Below are positions 15,606 through 26,299 of a stretch of 64,000 nucleotides of DNA, piece by piece. A program made the translations under genes and the position numbers. Source of the DNA: Enterobacter cloacae (lineage in GTDB: Bacteria; Pseudomonadota; Gammaproteobacteria; Enterobacterales; Enterobacteriaceae); the NCBI RefSeq assembly GCF_011078175.1, contig NZ_JAALCJ010000002.1:579165-643164 (forward strand), in the 5' to 3' direction. Below the pieces are notes generated by a model. That model saw only the letters and a program-made list of their open reading frames with translations, did no database searches and was not told the DNA's origin. The stretch's first letter is position 1. Every line of letters starts with the position of its first letter.

Positions 15606-18600
15606 CTATGACGTCCAGCTGTTCGACACCACTTCGGCCTGCTTCAAAATCAGCTCCACGGCGCCAGGCGTTTTATCTGGTGGGTATTTGTATTTACGCA
15701 GCGTCTGGCGCACCAGAATACGCAGCCGCGCACGCACGCTCTCACGTACCTGCCAGTCTACGGTAGTGGATTTACGCAGCTGTCTTGTGACCTCGATAGC
15801 CAGCTTTCTGAGCGTCTCGTCCCCCAGTTCACGTACCGCGCTTTCATTTTCCGCCAGCGCATCGTAGAAGGCGATTTCATCCGGGTTTAAGCCCAGCGCA
15901 TCATCGCGCGCCATCGCTTCCTGGAACGCTTTCGCCATCAGGATCAGCTCTTCAATCACCTGTGCGGTTTCAATGGCCCGGTTATTGTATTTCAGCAGCA
16001 CGGCTTTCAGGCGGTCGGAGTATTTCTTCTGCTGCACCACGTTATTACCGGAGCGAGCATGAATGCCGTCATTGAGCAGTTTTTCCAGCAGTTCCACCGC
16101 CAGATTACGCTGCGGCATTTCCCGCACTTCTTCCAGGAATTCATCGGACAGCAAACCTATGTTTGGCTTATCCAACCCGGCCAGAGCAAATACATCCTCA
16201 ACCCCTGTAGCGACAACCGCGTTATCGAGGATTTTGCTCAAGAGGGAGTTTTTCTCGGACTGGCTAAATTTTGCCTTTGGATCCAGTTTGATCAGCCCCA
16301 CTCTGACCGCTGAAAGGAACGCGAACTCCTCCTGTAAGGGTTCCGCTTCATCCAGCGTGTTACACAGTGACCAGGCTTTACTCATCGCCAGCGAGACGTC
16401 AAGGTAGCGTTTTTTGCCGTCATCCAGACCCAGAATGAAGTTCACGGCATCGCGTAAAAACGCCAATGGATCGCGAGAAAAGCCTTCGTAGCTAAAGCCT
16501 GGTTTTCCTGCTGAGGGTGCGAACATCCCATGAATGACATCGATTTTTTCCACCAGAATGGCAAAGGCTTCCCGAGCATCTATGGTGGTCTGCCCCTTCC
16601 CTTTTGAGTCGGTATAGGTTTTCAGCGCCTGCTTCAGCTCGTTCGCAATGCCGATGTAATCCACCACCAGACCGCCGGGTTTATCCCGAAATACGCGGTT
16701 AACACGTGCAATGGCCTGCATCAGGTTATGGCCGCGCATCGGTTTATCGATATACATGGTGTGGCAACACGGCGCATCAAACCCGGTCAGCCACATATCA
16801 CGGACAATTACCAGCTTCAGCGGATCGTTCAAATCCTTAAAGCGGGCTTCAAGACGTTTTTTGGTCTGCTTGTTGTAGATATGCGGCTGAAGATGGTCTT
16901 TATCTGATGCCGATCCGGTCATAATGACTTTGATCGCGCCTTGCTCGACATCCGCGCTGTGCCAGTCCGGGCGGATCTCTGTGATGGCATTGTAGAGCTT
17001 CACGCAGATGTCGCGGCTCATGGCGACAATCATCGCTTTGCCATTCATGGCCGCATTGCGCGTTTCAAAATGTTGAACCAGATCGGCGGCAACCTGTTTG
17101 ATACGCGGCTCTGAACCTACCAGCTTTTCCAGACGGCTCCAGTCACCTTTGGTTTTCTCCTGCTGGCCCGTCTCTTCATCTTCCACCAGTTCATCCACCT
17201 GGTCGGAGAGCGTTTCCAGCTCTTCATGATTCAGATCGAGCTTTGCCAGCCGGGATTCGTAGTAAATTGGCACCGTCGCGCCGTCATCGACCGCATCCTG
17301 AATGTCGTAGATAGAGACGTAATCGCCAAAAACGGCACGGGTATCTTTATCTTCCGACGCAATCGGCGTACCGGTGAAGCCCATAAACGACGCGTTTGGC
17401 AGCGCATCGCGCATGTGTTTCGCGTAGCCGTATTTATAGACCCCGGTTTCGCGGTCAAGCGTGGCGCTCAGGCCATACTGGCTGCGGTGTGCTTCATCAG
17501 AAACAACTACGATATTGCTGCGCAGGTTGAGGGCCGGATGGCTCTGCTCACTGTCCAGCGGCGCAAATTTCTGCACCGTGGTAAAGATAATACCGCCAGA
17601 TTCACGGGCATTAAGCAGATCGCGCAATTCGTCGCGGTCGTTAGCCTGTAATGGCGTTTGTTTCAGCAGATCCTGCGCCTGGCAGAAAGTTGCGTAGAGC
17701 TGCCCATCCAGATCGTTACGATCCGTCACCACCACGATGGTCGGGTTGTTCATCTCCGCCTGTTGCAGCAGTTTCCCTGCATAGCAACACATGGAGATAC
17801 TTTTACCGGAGCCCTGGGTATGCCACACCACGCCTGCCTTTTTACTGCCGGGGGTAATGTTGCTGCGCAGTGGCAGATGTTTGCCGGTCGACGCCACAAT
17901 CGTGGCCGCAACCGCCTCACGCACAGCGTGGAACTGATGGTAAGCGGCAATTTTCTTGATCAGCCGTTTGCCATCGTTCTCAAACAGGACAAAATAACGA
18001 ATGTAATCGAGCAGAAGCGCACGGTTAAAGAAGCCCTGCACCACCGTTTTAAGCTGCCAGTCAAACTGAGGTTTGTCGTCTTCGTTAGCGACAGTTTTCC
18101 ACGGCAGAAAGCGCTCTTCATCGGCAGTCAGTGAGCCAATACGCGCATTTTGCCCATCGCTCACCACCAGCGCTTCGTTGCAGATGAACAGATCGCTAAG
18201 TTCGTTTTTATAGGTCTGTAGCTGGTTAAACGCAGCCCAGATATCGGCATTGGCATCAATCGGGCTTTTCAGCTCAATCACCGCCACCGGCATACCGTTG
18301 ATATACCCAATGATATCCGGGCGACGTACCTGTTTTGTCCCCTGAATAGCCACCTGATTCACGACCATAAAGCGATTATTGCCGGGATAGTTAAAATCCA
18401 TCAGCAGCGCTTTATCGTGGATCGTTTTGTCTTCACGTTTGTACTCAACGGGCACACCGTCGAGCAGTAGATGGTGGAAGGCTTTATTGCTGACGACCAG
18501 ATCCGGGCTTTGGGCATGAGTGATACGGAGTATCACCTCTTCCAGCACGGAAACAGGGAGATGGGGATTGATGGTTTGCAGTTGTTCCAGCATTACTGGA

Positions 18601-18737
18601 CGTAGAAATACATCATGGAATGAGGCACGCAGCGGGTTGTCGCCATCCGGCGCGATATCCGGCCCGTGCAGCACGTCCCAATCCTGTTCAGCAAACCATT
18701 TCAGGCATTGCTGCTCTAAATCGTCTTCACTCAGCAT
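15606..18737 (-). CDS. hsdR: Type I restriction enzyme R subunit
   Basis: 1043 residues. The N-terminal nuclease domain carries [20 protein letters not shown] (PD at 140-141, E155, K157). Two RecA-like motor domains follow, with Walker A HTQGSGKS near 305, DEAH box [11 protein letters not shown] near 415, and GFTGTPI and [13 protein letters not shown] further on. The C-terminal helical region binds the methyltransferase core. With HsdM and HsdS it would translocate and cut unmodified DNA. Its ATG overlaps the stop of the DUF4268 gene (TAATG), so translation is coupled through the operon. All key motifs appear intact. Confidence 0.95.
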   Translation of the reverse strand: MLSEDDLEQQCLKWFAEQDWDVLHGPDIAPDGDNPLRASFHDVFLRPVMLEQLQTINPHLPVSVLEEVILRITHAQSPDLVVSNKAFHHLLLDGVPVEYKREDKTIHDKALLMDFNYPGNNRFMVVNQVAIQGTKQVRRPDIIGYINGMPVAVIELKSPIDANADIWAAFNQLQTYKNELSDLFICNEALVVSDGQNARIGSLTADEERFLPWKTVANEDDKPQFDWQLKTVVQGFFNRALLLDYIRYFVLFENDGKRLIKKIAAYHQFHAVREAVAATIVASTGKHLPLRSNITPGSKKAGVVWHTQGSGKSISMCCYAGKLLQQAEMNNPTIVVVTDRNDLDGQLYATFCQAQDLLKQTPLQANDRDELRDLLNARESGGIIFTTVQKFAPLDSEQSHPALNLRSNIVVVSDEAHRSQYGLSATLDRETGVYKYGYAKHMRDALPNASFMGFTGTPIASEDKDTRAVFGDYVSIYDIQDAVDDGATVPIYYESRLAKLDLNHEELETLSDQVDELVEDEETGQQEKTKGDWSRLEKLVGSEPRIKQVAADLVQHFETRNAAMNGKAMIVAMSRDICVKLYNAITEIRPDWHSADVEQGAIKVIMTGSASDKDHLQPHIYNKQTKKRLEARFKDLNDPLKLVIVRDMWLTGFDAPCCHTMYIDKPMRGHNLMQAIARVNRVFRDKPGGLVVDYIGIANELKQALKTYTDSKGKGQTTIDAREAFAILVEKIDVIHGMFAPSAGKPGFSYEGFSRDPLAFLRDAVNFILGLDDGKKRYLDVSLAMSKAWSLCNTLDEAEPLQEEFAFLSAVRVGLIKLDPKAKFSQSEKNSLLSKILDNAVVATGVEDVFALAGLDKPNIGLLSDEFLEEVREMPQRNLAVELLEKLLNDGIHARSGNNVVQQKKYSDRLKAVLLKYNNRAIETAQVIEELILMAKAFQEAMARDDALGLNPDEIAFYDALAENESAVRELGDETLRKLAIEVTRQLRKSTTVDWQVRESVRARLRILVRQTLRKYKYPPDKTPGAVELILKQAEVVSNSWTS

Positions 18738-19918
18738 TACTCTTCCTCTCCCTCGGGGATCATACCGGTTTGTTTCAGCTCAATCGCCAGCTCCAGCAAA
18801 CTCGGGCGGATCGCCTTTTCCAGACGGTTCATGCTATCCATCATCCAGTCGATAATGGCAGGCCAGATCTCTTTATTGCCGCCGTCAAAAGCCTTTGAAC
18901 AGACGATCTGGCAGCTTTTTCGCTCTGGCAGTAATCGCCAGTCGAGCGGCTCGCCAAACAGCGATTCAATATGCGTTTTGCGTTCCTGAAGGCGTTCAAA
19001 TAACCAGGTGTTTTCCAGCGCATCCCCACGCGAAATATTGAGCTGCACGCGAGCGTCTTTCTGGGAAAAGATCAGTTCAAAGGGCACGCCGCTAACACCC
19101 GACCCGGCAGCCAGCCAGTGATCGGTTGAGGGTGCACGGTTGTTAAACAGTGAACAGGGGCTGGTGCGGAATTTTTCCAGCGCCATCGTCCAGAACTCGC
19201 GGCGCAAATAATGACGTTGCTGCAGTTCGCTACTGCTGGAGGTGGACTGTTCTTCCGCCTCTTTCTGCGCCATGCCGATCATGAATGACTCAGCTTCAGG
19301 GGTTGGGATCACCTGACGGATATCGACAAACACGTCTTCACCGAAACGGTAAGGGGTCACTTTGAAACATTGTGCCCGGATACCAAACTGCATCAGCCAT
19401 AGCGCGGTATTGGTGACCTCTTTGCGGAAATTGGCCGCGACCATGATGACTCGCTGGGTGCCTTTACGGTTGAGCACCCCTTCTTTCAGGCTTTCCCAGC
19501 CCATAAATTCGGCTATGACTTCTGCCGCCTGGCGGTTCTCATTAGGGTCGAACTGATCCAGATAGAGCTGGAAAATCTCCACCACACTTTCCTGACGCAG
19601 GTTGGCGCAGTACCCGGCGTATTTCAGCGCCTGCCACACCACGTCGCGCCCGGAGTCATCGAGTTTGTTCTCGATGATGACCAGATTGCCTTTTTTATCG
19701 AGCGCCAGCAGATCGAGGCGCTCTTTGGTGTCGTCAAAACCGGCGAACTCTTTTTGAATAATCAGCAGTTCGTCTTCTTTGTCGTCTTTTTTGGTCAGCG
19801 TCTGCGGATTTTTCGCCAGCCACTCCTGCAGGTGGTCGCGTTCGCGAAAGCCGAGGCTGCTAAACGACACCTCCTGCAGCGAATGCAGGCTATTGGTCGG
19901 CGTATCGACTTTATACAT
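18737..19918 (-). CDS. PD-(D/E)XK nuclease-like / DUF4268 protein in the hsd operon
   Basis: 393 residues. The N-terminal half contains [20 protein letters not shown] with K following (D69, E83, K85), the D-ExK signature of the restriction-endonuclease fold. The C-terminal half (about 225-370, with [18 protein letters not shown] and [20 protein letters not shown]) matches the DUF4268 type seen in such proteins. Genes of this kind recur between hsdS and hsdR in type I loci; their role is not established and could be accessory nuclease or anti-restriction control. Its start overlaps hsdS by eight bases and its stop overlaps hsdR, so it is fully integrated into the operon. Confidence 0.8.
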   Translation of the reverse strand: MYKVDTPTNSLHSLQEVSFSSLGFRERDHLQEWLAKNPQTLTKKDDKEDELLIIQKEFAGFDDTKERLDLLALDKKGNLVIIENKLDDSGRDVVWQALKYAGYCANLRQESVVEIFQLYLDQFDPNENRQAAEVIAEFMGWESLKEGVLNRKGTQRVIMVAANFRKEVTNTALWLMQFGIRAQCFKVTPYRFGEDVFVDIRQVIPTPEAESFMIGMAQKEAEEQSTSSSSELQQRHYLRREFWTMALEKFRTSPCSLFNNRAPSTDHWLAAGSGVSGVPFELIFSQKDARVQLNISRGDALENTWLFERLQERKTHIESLFGEPLDWRLLPERKSCQIVCSKAFDGGNKEIWPAIIDWMMDSMNRLEKAIRPSLLELAIELKQTGMIPEGEEE

Positions 19919-21299
19919 TTTCCGCCTCGCTTACTGCCTGCTCAGCATCCGGCAGGGTGATTTCGCCGGAGAGGAGTTTGGGGAGAAGGGTGTCGCGGAG
20001 TTGGGTTAACGTTTTATTCTGTACATTGTTAATTTCAATGAATGAATAGTATCTACAAACTGCTTTAGAGAAAGCGTTTGAAATTTTTTTATCAGGGAGT
20101 ACGCACTGCCAGCCCATTATCGCTTTTTTATCACCACGAGGCATCTTCACACCTTTAGAGGTAAGCATCATGAAATTAAAGAAAGCTTCTTGATAAAGGA
20201 GGTTATAAACATATTCTACTGTGACTGTGTTTTTTGCTTCAAAGGCTAGTACATCCGCCGAACGTCCTCCCTTGAAACGAGCCAACCAAATTTTTTTAAA
20301 ATAAGGACGAATATTGGAAATTAGAACGTGCCCATATCTAAACTCTGGTACGCTATTTACTGAGGGCAGTGAAGAAGCTGTAGAGATTCCAGCCCGATTT
20401 TCCAGCATATTTTCAGTAGAAATATATGTATCCGGTGTCAGAGAAGAAACATCTATTTTACCGTTGGCAAAAGTAACAATGTCATTTAATGATCCACAGC
20501 CCCACCCTTCCGGAATCTCCCCTAACTCACTCTCCCGCATCGCAGACGGAAACAGCTCTGCCGTGGCTTTTAACTCGGCATAGTGCTCAGGGTGTTCACG
20601 CTCAAAAACTGCCAGCGCATCAGCATCTTTCCCGGAAATCGCTGTCATGGCGGCAAGCGTCGCATCTGCCTGCGAGCCGCCCACTTCCAGCACTGCCATT
20701 TTGGCTTTTACCGGTTCAAAATCTACAAACCAGCTTTTGAACAGGGCTTGCGCCATTTGTTCGAGAGTTTGGTTTATAATCTGATTTAGTTGAATTTTAT
20801 GATCGATATTGATCACTCGGTGTACTAGTTCCTTTTGAATATCTAACTGCGGGACTAATACTGGGATCCCAACCATATCTGCACGTTTTATGCTCGCTTG
20901 GACTGTTGTAATGAGTCTAGCTTCAATGTCATGCTGGAACCGCTTTCCTCTCATGTAATAAAACATGAACCATGGGTCAACGATACTTTTATTGAATCTA
21001 ATACCTAAAACATTTTGAGCAATTGCAACAGTCTCAGTCTGGGGTGTCATTACAACTCTTGCAGTAGTCCCAACTGTTGAAAAAAGTATATCATTTGGTT
21101 CAAGATAGGCCCTGAACCAAGAAGCGTAAGTTTCTTCATCGACAAATTTCGTACCAACAATCTTTGGGTAAAGGTTGGTTTCAGGTAAATGTTTGACTTC
21201 TAGTAAAGGAATCCCCGTTTCTGATAGCGGCGGTGTTTTTCCCCTATTATCGATCCATTTTTCTACAAGATCGCCGAAAAAATAGGATTTACATTCCAT
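19911..21299 (-). CDS. hsdS: Type I restriction-modification specificity subunit
   Basis: 462 residues with two target-recognition halves. The first runs to about 190 and ends with the helical conserved stretch ELVHRVINIDHKIQLNQIIN and then TLEQMAQALFKSWFVDFEPV. The second starts near 265 (GEIPEGWGCGSLNDIV) and ends with TLTQLRDTLLPKLLSGEITL. Each half would read one part of a bipartite DNA target. The variable halves are AT-rich compared with hsdM and hsdR, as usual for exchanged specificity domains. It overlaps hsdM by 11 bases. The target sequence cannot be predicted by eye. Confidence 0.92.
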   Translation of the reverse strand: MECKSYFFGDLVEKWIDNRGKTPPLSETGIPLLEVKHLPETNLYPKIVGTKFVDEETYASWFRAYLEPNDILFSTVGTTARVVMTPQTETVAIAQNVLGIRFNKSIVDPWFMFYYMRGKRFQHDIEARLITTVQASIKRADMVGIPVLVPQLDIQKELVHRVINIDHKIQLNQIINQTLEQMAQALFKSWFVDFEPVKAKMAVLEVGGSQADATLAAMTAISGKDADALAVFEREHPEHYAELKATAELFPSAMRESELGEIPEGWGCGSLNDIVTFANGKIDVSSLTPDTYISTENMLENRAGISTASSLPSVNSVPEFRYGHVLISNIRPYFKKIWLARFKGGRSADVLAFEAKNTVTVEYVYNLLYQEAFFNFMMLTSKGVKMPRGDKKAIMGWQCVLPDKKISNAFSKAVCRYYSFIEINNVQNKTLTQLRDTLLPKLLSGEITLPDAEQAVSEAENV

Positions 21300-22998
21300 A
21301 ACCCAGCCCCCCCAAATTCACCTTAATCTGTGCTTCCAGCTTCGCGCTCTCTTCCAGCTGATCTTTGAGCTGCGCCGTCAGTCTCGCCATCTTCTCGGCA
21401 AAGGGTTCATCGTCTTCGTCCTGCTCGGCGGCACCTACATAACGCCCTGGAGTCAGCACAAAGTCGTTTTTCTGAATATCTTCCAGCGTTGCAGAGAAAC
21501 AGAACCCGGCTTCGTCTTCGTAGTCTTTATCCGCCTGCCAGGCATGGAAGGTCTCGGCAATTTTGGCGATATCTTCATCGGTGAAATCACGCAGCACGCG
21601 GTCTTTCATATAGCCAATCTGGCGCGCGTCGATAAACAGCACTTCGCCTTTGCGGTGTGCTTTGCCGTTACCGCCCGTTTTGTCTTTGGTCAGGAACCAG
21701 ATACAGGCCGGGATTTGGGTGTTGGTAAACAACTGGCCTGGCAGCGCGACCATGCACTCGACCAGATCGGCTTCGATCAGGTTGCGGCGGATCTCGCCTT
21801 CGTTATTGGTGTTGGAACTCATCGAACCGTTGGCCAGCAGCAGCGCCATCGAGCCTTTCGGAGCCAGGTGGTGGATCATGTGCTGCATCCACGCGAAGTT
21901 GGCGTTACCCTGCGGCGGGGTGCCGTACTTCCAGCGCACGTCGTTTTCCAGCTTCGCGTTCCACCACTCCTTCATGTTGAACGGCGGGTTAGCCATCACG
22001 AAGTCAGCACGCAAATCCGGGTGCTGGTCGTCCAGCAGGGTATCGGCGTTTTTATTACCGAAGTTAAAGTCGATACCACGAATTGCCATGTTCATCGCCG
22101 CCAGCTTCCAGGTGGTCGGGTTGGATTCCTGACCGTAAACAGAAATCTTCTGCTTCTGCTCGGCGGCGTTGTAGTGCTTCTCGCCCGCGTGCTCTTCAAT
22201 AAAGCGATCGCTGGACACAAAGAACCCGCCGGAACCCATCGCCGGGTCATATACGCGGCCGTTATACGGCTGCAGCATTTCGACGATCAGGGTCACGATG
22301 CTTTTTGGCGTGTAGTACTGGCCGCCCTGCTTGCCTTCCGCCAGCGCGAACTGACCGAGGAAATATTCGTAAACGTGGCCGAGAATATCTTTGCTCTTTA
22401 AGTTGAGCTTCTCGCCGTTATATTCCGGGTTGCTGAAGTTGGCATCAGAGAAGGTGTTAATCAGACCAGTTAACACCTCGTTGCCCAACTGGTACTGGCT
22501 GATGCGATTCAGAATACCTTTCAGTTTCGGGTTGGTTTTTTCGATTTCATCTAATGCATTGTCCACCAGCCAGGAAACAGAGCGCAGCTTAACGTCCTGC
22601 CCGGTGATTTCATCGACCCATAGCACGGTGCCGGTCGGCAGCATGGCTTTGTTTTTCAGCGTGTCCCAGCGAGCGGCTTTCGGCACCCAAAAGATGTTCT
22701 TCTCGGTGTAGTAATCTTCCACTTCCAGTTCATCAATAATCGCCTGCGCATACTCTTCATCAGAGTCGTAACCGTCGCGCGACATGGCATAGATGTTGTC
22801 CGGGTTGCCAACATCGCGGAACAGGGTAATCAGCTCCTGCTGGCGGGCCTCGAAGGCATCGGATACATATTTCAGGAAGATAAGCCCCAGCACCACATGC
22901 TTGTAGTTGGCGGCATCCATGTTGGCGCGCAGCTTATCGGCGGCTTTCCAGAATTTATTATCCAGCTCGTTGAGGAACTGTTGTTCGGCGTTGTTCAT
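21289..22998 (-). CDS. hsdM: Type I DNA methyltransferase subunit
   Basis: 569 residues. It has the N-terminal helical HsdM domain, the SAM-binding motif [11 protein letters not shown] (about 251-260) and the adenine N6-methyltransferase motif [11 protein letters not shown] (about 336-344). It methylates adenine in the HsdS-defined target and forms the M2S core of the complex. It is the first gene of the hsdM-hsdS-DUF4268-hsdR operon. A candidate promoter lies about 80 bases upstream on the minus strand. The upstream 360-base region is shared with the divergent Zorya operon. Confidence 0.95.
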   Translation of the reverse strand: MNNAEQQFLNELDNKFWKAADKLRANMDAANYKHVVLGLIFLKYVSDAFEARQQELITLFRDVGNPDNIYAMSRDGYDSDEEYAQAIIDELEVEDYYTEKNIFWVPKAARWDTLKNKAMLPTGTVLWVDEITGQDVKLRSVSWLVDNALDEIEKTNPKLKGILNRISQYQLGNEVLTGLINTFSDANFSNPEYNGEKLNLKSKDILGHVYEYFLGQFALAEGKQGGQYYTPKSIVTLIVEMLQPYNGRVYDPAMGSGGFFVSSDRFIEEHAGEKHYNAAEQKQKISVYGQESNPTTWKLAAMNMAIRGIDFNFGNKNADTLLDDQHPDLRADFVMANPPFNMKEWWNAKLENDVRWKYGTPPQGNANFAWMQHMIHHLAPKGSMALLLANGSMSSNTNNEGEIRRNLIEADLVECMVALPGQLFTNTQIPACIWFLTKDKTGGNGKAHRKGEVLFIDARQIGYMKDRVLRDFTDEDIAKIAETFHAWQADKDYEDEAGFCFSATLEDIQKNDFVLTPGRYVGAAEQDEDDEPFAEKMARLTAQLKDQLEESAKLEAQIKVNLGGLGYGM

Positions 22999-23076
22999 GA
23001 AAATCCTCGAGGTCGATCGCAGCGAAAGCGCAAAAATGCTTTATCGCATATTCAGTTTTGGAATGCAGTTCGCAAA

Positions 23077-23104
23077 ATGATACCCGGAACAGGAACGATT
23101 ACAA
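23077..23104 (-). promoter_or_regulatory. Candidate hsd operon promoter
   Basis: On the minus strand TTGTAA (-35, 23104-23099) and TATCAT (-10, 23082-23077) are separated by 16 bases, 79 bases before the hsdM ATG. Confidence 0.45.
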
Positions 23105-23284
23105 ACGACACAACGTAAAGAAATTTGCATTTGAGAGGCGAATAATAGGAAACTAAACCGCCGTTCCGTATGCGACTTCAGCCCTCAAGCCTCACTACTC
23201 AGCTCATTCCCCGAGCAACAAGGCCTGTACTGCGTCATCGAAACGATAATTTGAAAAATGTAAAAAGTGTGTAGCCGCGCGTCG

Positions 23285-23308
23285 ATTTTGATTAAAGGTA
23301 ATCAAAAT
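23285..23308. promoter_or_regulatory. Perfect 10-bp inverted repeat before zorA, candidate operator
   Basis: ATTTTGATTA (23285-23294) and TAATCAAAAT (23299-23308) are exact reverse complements around AAGG. The palindrome ends one base before a possible -35 TTGTCG (23310-23315) whose partner TATTTA (23334-23339) gives an 18-base spacer. Its placement suits a dimeric regulator controlling zorA. There is no T-run, so it is not a terminator. Confidence 0.6.
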
Positions 23309-23358
23309 GTTGTCGATGGTTATTCTATGTGTGTATTTAATATAAAACAGGTAAAACT

Positions 23359-25548
23359 ATGTCCTGGCTTAACTCCATTTTATTGGCACTAACCTCTGTG
23401 CAGCCTTATATGGTGCCAGCAACCGTTATCGGCCTCGTCAGTTTTGCATTTCTTTCTTTTATCCTCTTTTACCTGTTAAGAGCGATTAACATTGTTACTC
23501 GATTAAAAAAATATACACACTCAATTAATGGTATTGAAAAGAATGAGCCGGAAGATCAACTTCAGCACTTACAAAATTTGTTTGTGCAGCCGGAACTGAA
23601 ACACGCCTGGAATGAGTTTGCCGAATCCCTTCATCCGCAGCACGAGCTGGTCGGCAGCGAAGAGAAGATTGTCAAAATTCGCGCGACAGCCCCCAGCGCC
23701 AGCTACTTCTCTGAACAACAACTGGTGGATATTCCACTCAACACCGAATTCTTCAAGCATCTACCCGGCATTCTGACCGGTGTGGGGATTATTGGCACGT
23801 TCTATGGGTTGATGATTGGCCTGAACCACTTTGACCCCAGCACGCCGGAGCAGGTCGCCAGCAGCGTCAATAATCTTCTGCACGATGTGCTGTACGCTTT
23901 CCTTGGCTCTGCGGTTGCTATTTTTGCGTCCATCGTCGTCACGTGGCTGGAAAAATTCTCTCTGGCGAAATGCTATAAGTATCTGGAAAAGTTTACCGCC
24001 TCCATCGACAAGCTCTATATCAGCGGCGTGGGTGAGGAGTATCTCGCCTCACTGGTGAAATCCAGCAACGAAAGCGCCACTCAGGCGCGCCACCTGAAAG
24101 AGAGCCTGGTCACCGATCTTCGTGACATGCTGCTGCATCTCGCCGAAAGCCAGAAAGTTGAAAATGAACGCCTCGCGAATACATTGAGCAACACCTATCG
24201 CGAATCAGGCGCACAGTTTGCTGACCAGGTGAGCGGCGCAATCGAAAATAGCCTGAAGTCACCGCTGGATAAAATTGCGGGCGCCGTTCAGACGGCCAGC
24301 GGCGATCAAAGCGGTATGGTCCAGAACATGCTGCAGGATGTGCTGACCGCATTTATGGCGAAGCTCGATACCACCTTTGGTCAGCAGTTTACCAACCTCA
24401 ACGAAATGATGGGGCAAACCGTTGGCACGATCCAGACGATGCAAAACGGCTTCTCCGCTCTGCTACAGGATATGCGACAGGTCAGTGACGATTCCCGCCA
24501 GGGTAGCGCACAGTTAATTGAACAGCTGCTCTCTGAAATGAAATCGGGCCAACAGGCCATGCAGGCTGGCATGAATGACATGCTGACCAGCTTACAGTCC
24601 TCTGTCGCCAAAATTGGTGCTGAAGGCGAAGGTGCGGGTGAGCGTATGGCGCGCCAGCTTGAGAAAATGTTTGCCGACAGCGAAGCGCGTGAAAAAGCCC
24701 TGGCAGAACACATGTCTGCCTTCATTGAAGCCATTCAGAATTCAGTGCAGCAGGGCCAAAGTGCCACGATGGAAAAAATGGCGGCCTCTGTCGAAGCACT
24801 CGGGGAACAGTTGGGCAGTCTGTTCGGCCAGATCGATAAGGGTCAGCAACAGATATCAGCAAACCAGCAGGCTAATCAGCAGTCCCTGCACGAACAGACG
24901 CAGCGAGTGATGAGTGAAGTAGACGATCAGATCAAACAGTTGATTGAAACCGTTGCCAGCCAGCATCAGGGCACGACGGAAACCCTGAACAAACTCGCAG
25001 AACAAACCAACCGTCAGATCCACGATATGCAAAACGGCGCGGACAAAATGCGTGTTGCCGCCGAGCGCTTTGAGCATGCAGGCGATAAAGTGTCACAAGC
25101 GAATCACCTCACGGCTGATGTCCTGAATAAAGCGCAGTCGGCCGGATCCTCACTCTCCCTTGCCACCAGCGAACTCACTTCAGTGGTGGCCGATTATCGT
25201 AACAATCGTGAAGCTGTCAGCAAATCCATTGCCATGCTGGAGCTGCTTGCTGCCAATACCCAGTCTGAACAAACCACCCGTAGTCAGTTCATCAACGATC
25301 TGAAGCAGCACGGAGAGCGCTTGCAGAGCTATAACCGCGAAGCCCAGACCTTTATGGAAAATGTCAGTGACGTGCTCGGCAAAGGGTTTGAAGACTTCTC
25401 AGAAGGCGTATCGCGCAGTCTGGATAAAACGCTAGGCAAACTGGATGTCGAAATGGCAAAAGCTTCTACGCTGCTTGCCGGATCCGTTGAGCAGATCGGC
25501 GAAAGCGTCAACGAGCTTGATGATGTTCTGTCACGTGTTCGTGCCTGA
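23359..25548 (+). CDS. zorA: ZorA, MotA/ExbB-like membrane motor subunit of Zorya
   Basis: 729 residues. Transmembrane helices are at about 17-42, 134-156 and 175-198. The second and third form the MotA/TolQ/ExbB channel core, with T147 in GVGIIGTFYG and S184 in AFLGSAVAI, the residues I recall as needed for ion flow in E. coli Zorya I. After 230 a long, Gln/Ser-rich helical tail of 500 residues follows, the cytoplasmic rod that is thought to pass a signal from the envelope to ZorC and ZorD. The start has AGGTAA upstream. First gene of zorABCD; 13 bases separate it from zorB. Confidence 0.97.
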   Translation: MSWLNSILLALTSVQPYMVPATVIGLVSFAFLSFILFYLLRAINIVTRLKKYTHSINGIEKNEPEDQLQHLQNLFVQPELKHAWNEFAESLHPQHELVGSEEKIVKIRATAPSASYFSEQQLVDIPLNTEFFKHLPGILTGVGIIGTFYGLMIGLNHFDPSTPEQVASSVNNLLHDVLYAFLGSAVAIFASIVVTWLEKFSLAKCYKYLEKFTASIDKLYISGVGEEYLASLVKSSNESATQARHLKESLVTDLRDMLLHLAESQKVENERLANTLSNTYRESGAQFADQVSGAIENSLKSPLDKIAGAVQTASGDQSGMVQNMLQDVLTAFMAKLDTTFGQQFTNLNEMMGQTVGTIQTMQNGFSALLQDMRQVSDDSRQGSAQLIEQLLSEMKSGQQAMQAGMNDMLTSLQSSVAKIGAEGEGAGERMARQLEKMFADSEAREKALAEHMSAFIEAIQNSVQQGQSATMEKMAASVEALGEQLGSLFGQIDKGQQQISANQQANQQSLHEQTQRVMSEVDDQIKQLIETVASQHQGTTETLNKLAEQTNRQIHDMQNGADKMRVAAERFEHAGDKVSQANHLTADVLNKAQSAGSSLSLATSELTSVVADYRNNREAVSKSIAMLELLAANTQSEQTTRSQFINDLKQHGERLQSYNREAQTFMENVSDVLGKGFEDFSEGVSRSLDKTLGKLDVEMAKASTLLAGSVEQIGESVNELDDVLSRVRA

Positions 25549-25561
25549 GGAGTGACCGCTG

Positions 25562-26299
25562 ATGTTTGGGAATGCATTTGGCGTTAAAAAACGCCGTGGC
25601 GATGAAGCTGAGAAACCCTTCTGGATCTCCTACGCCGATCTGATGACCGCCATGATGGTGCTCTTTTTAGTCGTCATGGTGGCATCATTGAGTTCCGTGA
25701 CACAGCGTATCCAACGCGCAGAACAGGGTGAAAAAACGAGAGGGCAGGATATTTCCAGGCTGTGTGAACGTCTGGAACTGCATGCCCGTAACGTAAACAA
25801 AACCATCGTGGTGGATTGCCATGATAACCGCATCAGCTTTGGGGAGGCTGGGCGTTTTGACCATAATCAGTTCTTCCTTAACGCTGAAGGTCAAAAAGCG
25901 TTGCAAGATGTGGTTCCATTGGTGCTGGAAGCGTCTGACAGCGAAGAAGGTAAAAAGTGGTTTAAGCAAATCGTTATTGAAGGATTTACCGATACCGACG
26001 GCTCTTACCTCTACAATTTACACCTCTCTTTGCAACGTTCCGAATGGGTGATGTGCAGCTTGCTTGATAGCCGCAGCCCATTGCAAAAAAGCATTTCGGC
26101 AGAACAGCAGATCCAAATTCGAAAGCTGTTCCTCGCAGGTGGAGTTTCGTTTAATAACGCGAAGGAAAGTAAAGAGGCCAGCCGCCGCGTTGAGTTACGC
26201 ATGCAGTTCTTCGGTCTGAAAGATAAGCATGATGCCGCAGACGAGGTGAATTTCCCGCCAGTCGTGAATAAAGAAGTTTGTCAGTTGGTGATGCCGCAA
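25562..26299 (+). CDS. zorB: ZorB, MotB/OmpA-like stator subunit of Zorya
   Basis: About 246 residues; the stop codon TGA occupies 26300-26302. A single transmembrane helix (about 22-44) begins with ISYADLMTAMMVLFLV; D26 is the proton-carrying Asp. The periplasmic C-terminal OmpA-like domain (about 85-225) has VIEGFTDTDGSYLYNLHLSL and QRSEW, with Y151, N152, L153 and R159 at the positions I recall for peptidoglycan contact in the E. coli protein. With ZorA it forms a 5:2 motor complex anchored to the cell wall. Its stop overlaps the zorC ATG (ATGA), giving coupled translation. Confidence 0.97.
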
